Shown: piece by piece, positions 35,662 to 44,331 of the stretch | Position numbering within the stretch: position 1 is the stretch's first letter | Layout of the letters: each line of letters opens with the position of its first letter | NCBI RefSeq assembly: GCF_036345995.1 | Contig: NZ_CP107796.1 | Location: 1,922,001-1,986,000, forward strand | Direction of reading: 5' to 3' | Source of the DNA: Streptomyces sp. NBC_00557 | Lineage (GTDB): Bacteria; Actinomycetota; Actinomycetes; Streptomycetales; Streptomycetaceae | Length of the DNA: 64,000 nt | Notes under the pieces: generated by a model | The model's input: the letters and a program-made list of their open reading frames with translations, nothing else | What the model was told of the DNA's origin: nothing | The model's database searches: none | Translations under genes and position numbers: made by a program

Positions 35662-36318
35662 GTGTCCGTTCTCCTCGAGCAGCCCGCAAGCCTGGTCGCC
35701 TACCGCCCGAACAAGCCGACCGCCATGGTGGTCGTGGCCGACCCGCGCGTGCGCTCCACCGTCACCCGCCATCTGTGGGCGCTCGGCGTGCGCGATGTCA
35801 TCGAAGCCTCGTCCATCGCGGAGGCTCGTCCCCGCATCGGCAACCCCCGCGACATCTGCGTCGCCGACGTCCACCTGCCGGACGGTTCCGGCCTGACCCT
35901 GCTGTCCGAGACCCGCGCCGCGGGCTGGCCCAACGGGCTGGCGCTGTCGGCCGCCGACGACATCGGCGCGGTGCGCAACGCCCTGGCCGGCGGGGTCAAG
36001 GGCTACGTCGTCACGGGCACCCGCACCAACATCGGCCTGCCCACCCGGCCCGGCGCCGCTCCCCTCGGCGCCGCCCGCATGCACCGCCGCCCCCCGGGTG
36101 CCCCGAGCCACCCGGGCGGCTACCGCGAGCTGTCCGGACGCGAGGTCGAGGTGCTGCGACTGGTCGCGGAGGGGCAGTCGAACAAGGCGATCGGCGTCTC
36201 CATGGGCCTGTCCGCCCTGACCGTCAAGAGCCACCTCGCCCGCATCGCCCGCAAGCTGGGCACGGGCGACCGCGCCGGCATGGTGGCCGTGGCCCTGCGC
36301 ACCGGCATCATCCACTGA
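35662..36318 (+). CDS. whiI: Orphan response regulator WhiI (sporulation)
   Basis: This 218-residue protein has a receiver-like domain (about residues 20-125) and a LuxR/NarL helix-turn-helix (about 150-215) with ELSGREVEVLRLVAEGQSNK. The receiver keeps the likely phospho-acceptor Asp in VADVHLPDGSG, but the acidic pocket is reduced to VVVADPRV and the usual Lys region reads GYVVTGT, as described for WhiI. WhiI is needed for septation and spore maturation, and with BldM it activates late sporulation genes. AGGAGG lies 4 bases before GTG 35662. The upstream WhiG-type promoter supports the assignment. No kinase gene is near. Confidence 0.9.
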   Translation: MSVLLEQPASLVAYRPNKPTAMVVVADPRVRSTVTRHLWALGVRDVIEASSIAEARPRIGNPRDICVADVHLPDGSGLTLLSETRAAGWPNGLALSAADDIGAVRNALAGGVKGYVVTGTRTNIGLPTRPGAAPLGAARMHRRPPGAPSHPGGYRELSGREVEVLRLVAEGQSNKAIGVSMGLSALTVKSHLARIARKLGTGDRAGMVAVALRTGIIH

Positions 36319-36355
36319 ACCACCGCGCGCCGCCCCCACCGCCGGGCCGCGCACC

Positions 36356-36436
36356 GACCTGATCACCGAAGCGCCACCGACCTGATCACCGAAGCGCCAC
36401 CGACCCGATCCCCGAACCGCCACCGACCCGATCACC
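36356..36436. repeat. 23-bp tandem repeat, about 3.5 copies
   Basis: Copies start GACCTGATCACC at 36356, 36379 and, with changes, 36402 and 36425. The first two copies are identical. They lie after whiI in a 423-bp gap with no supported gene; the rest of the gap (to about 36600) is CG-rich, loosely repetitive GACCGGCC-type sequence. TACTCT at 36730-36735 is a possible -10 for the next gene. Confidence 0.85.
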
Positions 36437-36741
36437 AGACCTCCGCGGAACCGGCCGCCGAGCCGGCCCGCGACCCGACACCGGACCCTCCTCGGAACCG
36501 ATCCCTGGGCCGACCCCCGAGCCGGCCGCAGGACCGGCCGCGACCCGGCCACGGCCTTCCGCCGGACCCGGCCCCTCCGCGAGCCGGTCGCGGGCCCCGG
36601 CGCTCCGGCCGTTCGGGGCAGCGCGCGGTTCACTCGTGTGAACCGCGGCTTTCACCGACGTGACTGGTTTACGACCCTCCCGCGCCCGTCGGCGGAACGT
36701 TCCGTCGACGGGCGCCGTCGACACACGGATACTCTTGACAG

Positions 36742-38028
36742 GTGACCGACGCCCAAGACACCGCAGCAGACTGCTCCCCGCGCACCACCGGAGGCACCCC
36801 TCCGGACGCCGCAGGATCTTCTGTGACGGGGGCGCCGACACCGCTGCTCGAGCCGCGCGAGGGCGTTCCCCCCGTCATCGCCGACCCGGCCGGCCTCGCC
36901 GACGTGGTCGCCGCGTTCGCCGCGGGCTCCGGGCCCGTCGCCGTCGACGCCGAGCGCGCCTCCGGTTACCGCTACGGCCAGCGCGCCTACCTGGTGCAGC
37001 TGCGCCGCGAGGGCGCAGGCACCGCGCTGATCGACCCCGTGGCCTGTCCCGACCTGTCCGCTCTCGGCACGGTCCTGTCCGGCGTCGAGTGGGACCTGCA
37101 CGCCGCCACCCAGGACCTGCCCTGCCTGCGCGAGATAGGCATGGTCCCGACCCGGCTCTTCGACACCGAGCTGGCCGGGCGGCTCGCCGGGTTCCCGCGG
37201 GTCGGCCTCGGCGCCATGGTCGAGAACGTGCTGGGCTTCGTGCTGGAGAAGGGCCACTCCGCCGTCGACTGGTCGACCCGGCCGCTCCCCGAGCCGTGGC
37301 TGCGCTACGCCGCCCTGGACGTCGAGCTGCTGATCGACCTGCGGGACGCCCTGGAGAAGGAGCTGGACCGGCAGGGCAAGCTGGAGTGGGCCCTGCAGGA
37401 GTTCGACGCGATCGCGAGCGCGCCCCCGGCCGAGCCCCGGAAGGACCCGTGGCGCCGCACGTCCGGGATGCACAAGGTGCGCAGGCGCCGGCAGCTCGGT
37501 GTCGTACGGGAGCTGTGGGAGACGCGGGACCGGATCGCGCGGCGCCGGGACGTGTCGCCGGGCAAGGTGCTCAGTGACGCGGCCATCGTCGAGGCCGCGC
37601 TCGCGCTGCCGGCCAATGTGCACGCCCTGGCCCAGCTGAACGGCTTCGGGCACCGGATGGGGCGGCGTCAGCTGGAGCAGTGGCAGGCGGCGGTCGACCG
37701 GGCCAGGGCCCTGCCGGACTCCGCGCTGCCGCAGCCGGGGCAGCCCGTGACCGGCCCCCCGCCGCCGCGCGCCTGGGCCGACAAGGACCCCGCCGCCGCG
37801 GCCCGGCTGTCCGCGGCGCGGGCCGGGGTGACGGCGCTGGCCGAGCAGCTCAACCTGCCCCAGGAGAACCTGGTGTCCCCGGATACCGTGCGGCGGATCT
37901 GCTGGGAGCCGCCGCAGGTCGTCGACACCGAGTCCGTGGAGTCCGCGCTGGCCGGCTACGGCGCGCGGCCGTGGCAGGTGGAACTGGTCACGCCCGTGCT
38001 GGTGCGCGCGCTGACCGCCCGCGCCTGA
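36742..38028 (+). CDS. rnd: Ribonuclease D family 3'-5' exoribonuclease
   Basis: This 428-residue protein has a DEDD exonuclease domain (about residues 45-215), with Exo I in AVDAERASGYRYGQR, Exo II in LHAATQDLPCL and Exo III in YAALDVELL. An HRDC domain (about 235-320) with LPANVHALAQLNGFG follows. The last 100 residues are a conserved actinobacterial extension. GTG 36742 lies 7 bases after TACTCT with no Shine-Dalgarno, so it is probably leaderless. RNase D trims tRNA and other stable RNA 3' ends. The first 35 residues are low-complexity. Confidence 0.92.
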   Translation: MTDAQDTAADCSPRTTGGTPPDAAGSSVTGAPTPLLEPREGVPPVIADPAGLADVVAAFAAGSGPVAVDAERASGYRYGQRAYLVQLRREGAGTALIDPVACPDLSALGTVLSGVEWDLHAATQDLPCLREIGMVPTRLFDTELAGRLAGFPRVGLGAMVENVLGFVLEKGHSAVDWSTRPLPEPWLRYAALDVELLIDLRDALEKELDRQGKLEWALQEFDAIASAPPAEPRKDPWRRTSGMHKVRRRRQLGVVRELWETRDRIARRRDVSPGKVLSDAAIVEAALALPANVHALAQLNGFGHRMGRRQLEQWQAAVDRARALPDSALPQPGQPVTGPPPPRAWADKDPAAAARLSAARAGVTALAEQLNLPQENLVSPDTVRRICWEPPQVVDTESVESALAGYGARPWQVELVTPVLVRALTARA

Positions 38029-38213
38029 GCCCGCCACCCGGCCGCCCCGCGCGGCAGGCCGTCGAGATCGCGCCAAGATCCTGGGCCGGCGTGAAGGGGA
38101 ACGGGACGCGGACGCTGCGGTGGACGGCCGTACCCGGCGGGCGGGCCCTCCTTCCGTCCGCCGTCCCGGCGGTGTGACGTTCGCCGCTCGCGGCGAGGGG
38201 ACTGGGCAGTTAC

Positions 38214-38229
38214 GTTACTCGTAAGTAGC
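38214..38229. promoter_or_regulatory. Candidate TetR-type operator of fadAB
   Basis: GTTACT-CGTA-AGTAGC is a near-perfect 16-bp palindrome (one mismatched pair). It overlaps a possible -10 TAGCAT at 38226-38231 and lies 72 bp before fadA. Placement over the promoter and the fatty-acid genes downstream suggest control by an acyl-CoA-responsive repressor; the protein is not identified. Confidence 0.5.
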
Positions 38230-38237
38230 ATGTGTCC

Positions 38238-38251
38238 TGAGCGGGCGCTCA
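38238..38251. promoter_or_regulatory. Second palindrome in the fadA leader
   Basis: TGAGCG-GG-CGCTCA has perfect 6-bp arms. It starts about 7 bp after the presumed -10 and so covers the transcription start region. It may be a second operator or a leader hairpin. Confidence 0.4.
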
Positions 38252-38300
38252 GCGTGCCGCGCAGCAGTAGTGCCACCCCGCACCCTGGAGGAGAGCCATC

Positions 38301-39518
38301 GTGCCTCGTACCGTCAGGGACGTCGTCTTCGTCGACGGCGTCCGCACCCCGTTCGGCAAGGCGGGCCCGAAGGGCATCTACCACGAGACCCGCGCCGACG
38401 ACCTCGTCGTGAAGGCGATCCGGGAGCTGCTGCGCCGCAACCCCGGTCTGGACCCGAAGAAGATCGACGAGGTCGCCATCGCGGCCACCACGCAGATCGG
38501 CGACCAGGGGCTCACCCTCGGCCGTACGGCCGGCATCCTCGCCGGACTGCCGCAGTCGGTGCCCGGCTACTCCATCGACCGCATGTGCGCCGGTGCGATG
38601 ACCGCCGTGACGACCACCGCCGGCTCCATCGCCTTCGGCGCCTACGACGCCGTCATCGCCGGCGGCGTGGAGCACATGGGCCGCCACCCGATGGGCGAGG
38701 GCGTGGACCCCAACCCGCGGTTCGTGAGCGAGAAGCTGGTCGACGAGTCGGCCCTGTTCATGGGCATGACCGCGGAGAACCTGCACGACCGCTACCCGCA
38801 CATCACCAAGCTGCGCGCCGACGAGTACGCGGTCCGCTCGCAGGAGAAGGCCGCCAAGGCGTACGCCAACGGCAAGATCCAGCAGGACCTGGTGCCGATC
38901 TCGGTACGCCGCACCAACCCCGAGGGCGGCGAGACCGGCTGGGGCCTGGTGACGCAGGACGAGCCGATGCGGCCGGGCACCACGCTGGAGAACCTGGCGA
39001 ACCTGAAGACGCCGTTCCGCGTGCACGGCCGGGTCACCGCCGGCAACGCGGCCGGTCTGAACGACGGCGCCACCGCCTCGATCATCGCGAGCGAGGACTT
39101 CGCCCGCGAGCACGGCCTGCCGGTGAAGATGCGGCTCGTCTCCTACGCCTTCGCGGGCGTCGAGCCGGAGGTCATGGGCTACGGCCCGATCCCGGCGACC
39201 GAGAAGGCCCTCGCCAAGGCGGGCCTGTCGATCTCCGACATCGGCCTGTTCGAGATCAACGAGGCCTTCGCCGTGCAGGTGCTGGCCTTCCTCGACCACT
39301 ACGGCATCGCGGACGACGACGAGCGCGTCAACCAGTACGGCGGCGCCATCGCCTTCGGTCACCCGCTGGCCTCCTCCGGCGTCCGGCTGATGACGCAGCT
39401 GGCCCGCCAGTTCGAGGAGCAGCCGCAGGTCCGCTACGGCCTGACCACCATGTGCGTCGGCTTCGGCATGGGCGCGACGGTCATCTGGGAGAACCCGCAC
39501 TTCGAGGGGGACAAGTGA
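38301..39518 (+). CDS. fadA: Acetyl-CoA acetyltransferase (3-ketoacyl-CoA thiolase) FadA
   Basis: This 405-residue thiolase carries out the final step of fatty-acid beta-oxidation. The nucleophile Cys96 lies in SIDRMCAGAMT, the His of the family in NEAFAVQ, GGAIAFGHPLASSG carries the second His, and MCVGFGMGA the second Cys. GGAGGAGA stands 7 bases before GTG 38301. Its TGA overlaps the GTG of fadB (39515-39518), so the pair is translationally coupled, as in a trifunctional complex. Cytoplasmic. Confidence 0.96.
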   Translation: MPRTVRDVVFVDGVRTPFGKAGPKGIYHETRADDLVVKAIRELLRRNPGLDPKKIDEVAIAATTQIGDQGLTLGRTAGILAGLPQSVPGYSIDRMCAGAMTAVTTTAGSIAFGAYDAVIAGGVEHMGRHPMGEGVDPNPRFVSEKLVDESALFMGMTAENLHDRYPHITKLRADEYAVRSQEKAAKAYANGKIQQDLVPISVRRTNPEGGETGWGLVTQDEPMRPGTTLENLANLKTPFRVHGRVTAGNAAGLNDGATASIIASEDFAREHGLPVKMRLVSYAFAGVEPEVMGYGPIPATEKALAKAGLSISDIGLFEINEAFAVQVLAFLDHYGIADDDERVNQYGGAIAFGHPLASSGVRLMTQLARQFEEQPQVRYGLTTMCVGFGMGATVIWENPHFEGDK

Positions 39519-41644
39519 GCACCACCGCCGAGCTTCTGAAGCAGGCCTCCGAGCAGTTCCCCGACGAGGTCGTCACCAGCGCGCACGTACGCCACTTCGA
39601 CCTGCCGTTCGGCGCCGGCCGCTTCGCGCTGATCACGCTGGACAACGGCTTCGACCACACCAAGCCGACCACCTTCGGCCCCGGCTCGCTGGCGAACCTC
39701 AACGCCGCCATCGACCAGGTCGAGAAGGAGGCGGCGGACGGCGAGATCGTCGGCGTCGGCATCACCGGCAAGCCGTTCATCTTCGCGGTCGGCGCCGACC
39801 TCAAGGGCGTGGAGATCCTCAAGGAGCGCGAGCACGCGCTCGCCATCGGCAAGGGCGGCCACGACGTCTTCAAGCGTCTGTCCGCGCTGGCCGTGCCGAC
39901 CTTCGCCTACTACAACGGCGCGGCGATGGGCGGCGGTGTCGAGGTCGGTCTGCACTGCACCTACCGCACGGTGTCCAAGGCCGTCCCGGCGTTCTCGCTC
40001 CCCGAGGTCTTCCTCGGCCTGGTCCCCGGCTGGGGCGGCTGCACCCTGCTGCCGAACCTGATCGGCGCCGACAAGGCCGTCTCGGTCATCATCGAGAACT
40101 CGCTGAACCAGAACAAGCAGCTCAAGGGCAAGCAGGTCCACGAACTCGGCATCGCCGACGCCCTGTTCGAGGGCGCCGACTTCCTGGAGCAGTCGCTGGT
40201 GTGGACCGCGCAGGTCCTCAAGGGCGACATCCAGGTCGAGCGCCCGGTCATCGACCGCGGCGAGGCCTGGGACCAGGCGGTCGAGCGGGGCCGGTTCATC
40301 GCCGACTCCAAGGTGCACGGCGCGGCCCCGGCCGCCTACCGGGCCCTGGACATCATCGCGGCCGCCAAGAACGGCGACCTGCAGCAGGGCTACGACGCCG
40401 AGGACCAGGCCCTCGCGGACCTGATCATGAGCGGCGAACTGCGCGCCGGCATCTACGCGTTCAACCTCGTGCAGAAGCGCGGCAAGCGTCCCGCCGGCGC
40501 CCCGGACAAGAACCTCGCCCGCCCGGTCACCAAGGTCGGCGTGGTCGGCGCCGGTCTGATGGCCTCGCAGCTGGCCCTGCTGTTCCTGCGCCGCCTGGAG
40601 GTGCCGGTCGTGCTGACCGACATCGACCAGGAGCGCGTCGACAAGGGCGTCGGCTATGTCCACGCCGAGATCGACAAGCTGCTCGGCAAGGGCCGGATCA
40701 ACCAGGACAAGGCCAACCGCCTCAAGGCCCTGGTCACCGGTGTCCTGGACAAGGCGGAGGGCTTCGCGGACGCCGACTTCGTCATCGAAGCGGTGTTCGA
40801 GGAGATGGGCGTCAAGCAGAAGGTGTTCGCGGAGGTCGAGGCGGTCGCCCCGGCGCACGCGATCCTCGCCACCAACACCTCCTCGCTGTCCGTCTCCGAA
40901 ATGGCGTCGAAGCTGAAGCACCCCGAGCGGGTCGTCGGCTTCCACTTCTTCAACCCGGTCGCGGTGCTGCCGCTGCTGGAGATCGTCCGCGGCGAGAAGA
41001 CCGACGACGCCTCCCTGGCCACGGCGTTCGCCGTCGCCAAGAAGCTGAAGAAGACGGCGGTCCTGGTCAAGGACGCCCCGGCGTTCGTCGTGAACCGCAT
41101 CCTGACCCGCTTCATGGGCGAGATCCAGAACGTCATCGACGAGGGCACCCCGGTCGAGGTCGCCGAGAAGGCCATCGAGCCGCTCGGTCTGCCGATGTCC
41201 CCGCTGGTGCTGCTGGAGCTGGTCGGCCCGGCGATCGGTCTGCACGTCTCGGAGACCCTGCACGGGGCCTTCCCGGACCGCTTCAAGGTCTCCCCGAACC
41301 TCAAGGCGGTCGTGGAGGCGGGCAAGCGCGGCTTCTACGTCTACGACAGCGGCAAGCCGGAGCTGGACCCGGAGGTCGCCGCGCTGCTGAAGCAGGGCGA
41401 CGTCGTGCTGACGGAGGAGCAGGTCCGCGCCCGTGTCCTCGACGCGGTGGCGCAGGAGATCGGGCTCATGCTCGACGAGGGCGTCGTCGCCGAGGCCCAG
41501 GACATCGACCTGTGCCTGATCACCGGTGCCGGCTGGCCCTTCCACCTGGGCGGCATCACGCCGTACCTGGACCGCGAGGGCGTCTCGGAGCGCGTGAACG
41601 GCAAGAAGTTCCTTCAGCCGGGCGTGGCGTCGGTTCCGGCGTGA
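39515..41644 (+). CDS. fadB: Fatty acid oxidation complex subunit FadB
   Basis: This 709-residue bifunctional protein has an enoyl-CoA hydratase domain (about residues 15-240) and a 3-hydroxyacyl-CoA dehydrogenase domain (about 335-620, with VGVVGAGLMASQ, ATNTSSLSVSEM and HFFNPV). It hydrates and then oxidises acyl-CoA before FadA cleaves it. The start GTG 39515 is set by the 4-bp overlap with fadA; the frame stays open upstream only as a shadow. The GxGxxx(A/G) NAD site and the hydratase oxyanion Gly-rich loop (GAAMGGGVEVG) are intact. Confidence 0.96.
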   Translation: MSTTAELLKQASEQFPDEVVTSAHVRHFDLPFGAGRFALITLDNGFDHTKPTTFGPGSLANLNAAIDQVEKEAADGEIVGVGITGKPFIFAVGADLKGVEILKEREHALAIGKGGHDVFKRLSALAVPTFAYYNGAAMGGGVEVGLHCTYRTVSKAVPAFSLPEVFLGLVPGWGGCTLLPNLIGADKAVSVIIENSLNQNKQLKGKQVHELGIADALFEGADFLEQSLVWTAQVLKGDIQVERPVIDRGEAWDQAVERGRFIADSKVHGAAPAAYRALDIIAAAKNGDLQQGYDAEDQALADLIMSGELRAGIYAFNLVQKRGKRPAGAPDKNLARPVTKVGVVGAGLMASQLALLFLRRLEVPVVLTDIDQERVDKGVGYVHAEIDKLLGKGRINQDKANRLKALVTGVLDKAEGFADADFVIEAVFEEMGVKQKVFAEVEAVAPAHAILATNTSSLSVSEMASKLKHPERVVGFHFFNPVAVLPLLEIVRGEKTDDASLATAFAVAKKLKKTAVLVKDAPAFVVNRILTRFMGEIQNVIDEGTPVEVAEKAIEPLGLPMSPLVLLELVGPAIGLHVSETLHGAFPDRFKVSPNLKAVVEAGKRGFYVYDSGKPELDPEVAALLKQGDVVLTEEQVRARVLDAVAQEIGLMLDEGVVAEAQDIDLCLITGAGWPFHLGGITPYLDREGVSERVNGKKFLQPGVASVPA

Positions 41645-41657
41645 CCTCGTGACAGCA

Positions 41658-41689
41658 GGAAGGGCCCCCGCCGCGGCGGGGGCCCTTCC
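41658..41689. terminator. Bidirectional terminator between fadB and the Cap locus
   Basis: A 32-base perfect palindrome, GGAAGGGCCCCCGCCG and its complement, sits 13 bp after fadB and 6 bp after the stop of the converging propeller gene. It should end both transcripts. Confidence 0.85.
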
Positions 41690-41695
41690 GCGTGC

Positions 41696-42763
41696 TCAGA
41701 CCTGCCGCCACGCCTCCAGCGCCAGTCCGGGCTCGTCCTTGCGGCGGGTCAGCAGGAGCTGTCCGGTCGACGGCGACAACGTTGCCGCGGCCACCCGGCC
41801 GTCGGCGTCGGTGGCGAGGGACACCGTCGCGTCCACGGGCAGCCGCGGGCCCGACTCGGTCCACCAGGCGCCCGCAGACTCCTGTTCCGTGGGATACGCG
41901 GCGAAGGCGACGCGGCCGCTCGCCGAGCGCTGGGCGAGCAGGGTGCAGTCGTGGCCGTCGAGGTCGCAGCGGACCGCCGAGACCGGGCCGGAGCCGGCCG
42001 CCGGCAGCAGGACGGCCGGCTCGACCCCGGGGCGCCAGGCGCACAGGTCGCCCGAGGTGTCGGTGTAGTAGAGGGTCGTGCTCCCGGGCGAGGTGGCCAG
42101 GGCGTGGAGGGTGCCCGGTCGCACCGGGGTCCGCAGGGCTTGCGTCAGGACCGGTTCGGCGCCCGGCTTCTCCTGGCGCCAGTGGAGGATCCCGTCGGAG
42201 GCGGCCGCGTACAGCTCGACCCGGCCGGACTCCCCCGTCACCGCCGCGAGCCCGTCCCGGACCTGCTCCCCCTCCAGGTCCCGCCAGGCTTCCCAGCCGC
42301 CCTTCTCCTTCTGGGCTAGCAGCCGCACCCCGCCCTGCCCGTCGGGCACGAAGACATGCGCGCGGCCCTCGGCGTCGACGGCGACCGCGGGCGTGCCCGT
42401 GCGGTCGCCCTTCTTCCGCGGATGGCCGACCGGGCTCCAGTCCAGGGCGGCGAGACGCGGCCGGAAGTGGGTGGAGTGGACGAGTCCCGACTCGCCCTTG
42501 ACGGTGGGCCGCCAGGAGACCAGGTGGGCGTAGCCGTCGGCGCCCTGGCCGATCGCCAGGACGGGGTGCAGCCGCTGGTCGCCGCCGACCTTGCGCGGGG
42601 TCGTCCAGGGGCCGCCGGGTTCGCGTTCCGCCCGGCACAGGACGGCGTCGCCCGACAGCTGGTAGACACTGAGCCGGCCGTCGCGGCCGCGCAGAAGCCA
42701 GTCGCCGCTCACCGGATCACCCTGATCCGTGGGTCCCACGCGGCCCGCGCCCGGGATGCTCAC
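41696..42763 (-). CDS. Predicted beta-propeller-like protein of the Cap locus
   Basis: This 355-residue protein is built from about seven blades of 45-50 residues, with repeated DG.GR or DAEGR turns, WDW-type tryptophans and alternating strands (for example LAALDWSPVGHPRKKG and LHWRQEKPGAEP). No signal peptide is evident, so it may be cytoplasmic. GTG 42763 overlaps the stop of the NlpC/P60 gene by 4 bp. It is the last gene of the cap operon. No enzymatic motif was seen; binding of a partner or polymer is a guess. Confidence 0.6.
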   Translation of the reverse strand: MSIPGAGRVGPTDQGDPVSGDWLLRGRDGRLSVYQLSGDAVLCRAEREPGGPWTTPRKVGGDQRLHPVLAIGQGADGYAHLVSWRPTVKGESGLVHSTHFRPRLAALDWSPVGHPRKKGDRTGTPAVAVDAEGRAHVFVPDGQGGVRLLAQKEKGGWEAWRDLEGEQVRDGLAAVTGESGRVELYAAASDGILHWRQEKPGAEPVLTQALRTPVRPGTLHALATSPGSTTLYYTDTSGDLCAWRPGVEPAVLLPAAGSGPVSAVRCDLDGHDCTLLAQRSASGRVAFAAYPTEQESAGAWWTESGPRLPVDATVSLATDADGRVAAATLSPSTGQLLLTRRKDEPGLALEAWRQV

Positions 42764-43812
42764 AGCCGCTTGGCGCTGCGGAACAGCTTGGCGTAGAAGC
42801 CGTTTCCGTCGAGGCGCGAGACACCTCCCTGGTCGCCGATGGTCGGCCCGTTCTGCTCCTTGCGGCTGGAGATGAAGATCTTGTGGCCCTCGGTGTCCGG
42901 GCCGAGGTAGATCGCGGAGTGGTCCATGTGGTTGCCGGTGCGGTGGTCCATCTTGAAGAACAGCAGATCACCGGGCTGGAGCACGTCGATGTTCTGCGGC
43001 CGGGTGTACCACGGGCTCGGGCCCTGGAGCTTGATGATGTCCACGCCCTCCTTGCCGCGGGCCATGCCGTCGGCGGTGCGCGGCAGCCCGTCGCCGTGGT
43101 CGTTGTCGGACATCAGCGGGTAGCGGGCGCGGTAGCCGTAGACCAGGCGCAGATAGCCGGAGCAGTCCACCGAGCGCAGCCGGTCCTGCTGCGGGTACTT
43201 GGTGACTCCGTCCCGGAAGGTGTACGGGATGCCCAGGTAGTCGTAGAAGTCGGTCTGTTCGTAGCGGTCGACGCCGTCGGTCTTCAGGGGGCCGTAGTAG
43301 GCGTGGCCCGCGTACTGGATGCCCTGGTCGTCCTTCTTGACCGGCGCGCCCACGATGTACTGGAAGGCGAACGCGAAGATGTCGTCCTCCTCGCTGCCGT
43401 AGTACTGCTTGAACCAGTCCTTGAACCACTGCTGCTTCTCGGCGCCCTTGGTCCACGGCTCCGGCATCAGGCGCACCCAGTCGTCGGTGACCAGCTTGGT
43501 GCTGGTGTTGGACGGTTCGCTGAAGGTGCGGGTCGGGCCCTTGAGGGTGGCGGTGCGGGCGCCGTCGGTGAAGGTGGCGATGACCGCGCCCTTGCCGTCG
43601 CGCAGCACCGAGCGGGCCGGGTTGTTCAGCCGTTCCCAGGTCTGCTTGCCGGTCGCCCCGCCCGAGCTGTGCAGGTTCTCGGTGATGGTCTGGGCGGCCG
43701 GGAGCTTCGCCTGCTCGTCCTTGCGCAGTTCGTAGGTGAAGTAGGCGCTGCCCGCGAGCAGCGCCAGGACCGTCACCGCGTGGACGACGGGTCGGCCTTT
43801 GCGCTTCGGCAT
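42760..43812 (-). CDS. NlpC/P60-family hydrolase in the Cap locus
   Basis: This 350-residue membrane-anchored protein has an N-terminal helix (about residues 9-25), a large middle region with SH3-like strands, and a C-terminal NlpC/P60 domain. The catalytic Cys is in VDCSGYLRL near residue 218 and the His in MDHSAIYLG near 305. Family members cut D-Glu-containing peptide bonds in cell wall peptides or poly-gamma-glutamate. Lying between cap synthesis genes, it may release or trim the polymer. ATG 43812 follows a 36-bp gap after capC. Substrate is inferred from context. Confidence 0.8.
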   Translation of the reverse strand: MPKRKGRPVVHAVTVLALLAGSAYFTYELRKDEQAKLPAAQTITENLHSSGGATGKQTWERLNNPARSVLRDGKGAVIATFTDGARTATLKGPTRTFSEPSNTSTKLVTDDWVRLMPEPWTKGAEKQQWFKDWFKQYYGSEEDDIFAFAFQYIVGAPVKKDDQGIQYAGHAYYGPLKTDGVDRYEQTDFYDYLGIPYTFRDGVTKYPQQDRLRSVDCSGYLRLVYGYRARYPLMSDNDHGDGLPRTADGMARGKEGVDIIKLQGPSPWYTRPQNIDVLQPGDLLFFKMDHRTGNHMDHSAIYLGPDTEGHKIFISSRKEQNGPTIGDQGGVSRLDGNGFYAKLFRSAKRL

Positions 43813-43848
43813 GGTGGGGGCTCCAGTGATGCGTCGGGTTCGGGCGGT

Positions 43849-44331
43849 TCAGGCGGACGGCATGGCGCCGAGCAGGATGCCGGCGGTCAGCACCACGTAG
43901 GTGGCGAGGGTGACCGTGCCGACGGACAGCAGGGTCGCGCCCTTGGGCTGGCGGACCAGCTGGTAGCCGACCAGGCCCGGCACGATGAAGCCGAGCGTCT
44001 GGTTGGCGTACAGCAGCGGGAACTCCATCTGCAGCACGATGATCACGGTGGCCTGGATGAGCACGCCGCTGAGCACGACGGCCGCGAACAGCCGCTTGCC
44101 GTAGAGGATCACGTACTTCTGCATGAGCAGCGTGGCGAGGTACGTCAGCACGGTCACGCCGACGACGAGCGCGGCCCGCTGGAGGTCCTCGATGAGCGTG
44201 AGCGCGAGCCAGCCCGGAGTGATCATGCCGCCCGGCGACAGGTTGGTCGTCAGGTAGCACATGAGCGAGAACATCAGGCCCAGGCCGATGCCGATCGCGG
44301 CGATCTCGGGGGTGAGGACGGAGGGGATCAA
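43849..44331 (-). CDS. capC: Poly-gamma-glutamate synthesis membrane protein CapC/PgsC-like
   Basis: This 160-residue integral membrane protein has four to five helices and the CapC pattern near EIAAIGIGLGLMFSL, ITPGWLALTL and PLLYANQTLGFIVPGLVGY. In Bacillus, PgsC joins PgsB in the polyglutamate polymerase. I set the start as TTG 44331 because it overlaps the capB stop by 4 bp (TTGA) and has AGGAG 6 bases upstream. An in-frame ATG at 44355 would add eight residues inside capB. Confidence 0.85.
   Translation of the reverse strand: MIPSVLTPEIAAIGIGLGLMFSLMCYLTTNLSPGGMITPGWLALTLIEDLQRAALVVGVTVLTYLATLLMQKYVILYGKRLFAAVVLSGVLIQATVIIVLQMEFPLLYANQTLGFIVPGLVGYQLVRQPKGATLLSVGTVTLATYVVLTAGILLGAMPSA

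Noticed and set aside
38270..39514. In-frame extension of fadB through fadA
   Set aside because: Arg/Pro-rich shadow of fadA. The GTG at 39515 overlaps the fadA stop and gives the family N-terminus.
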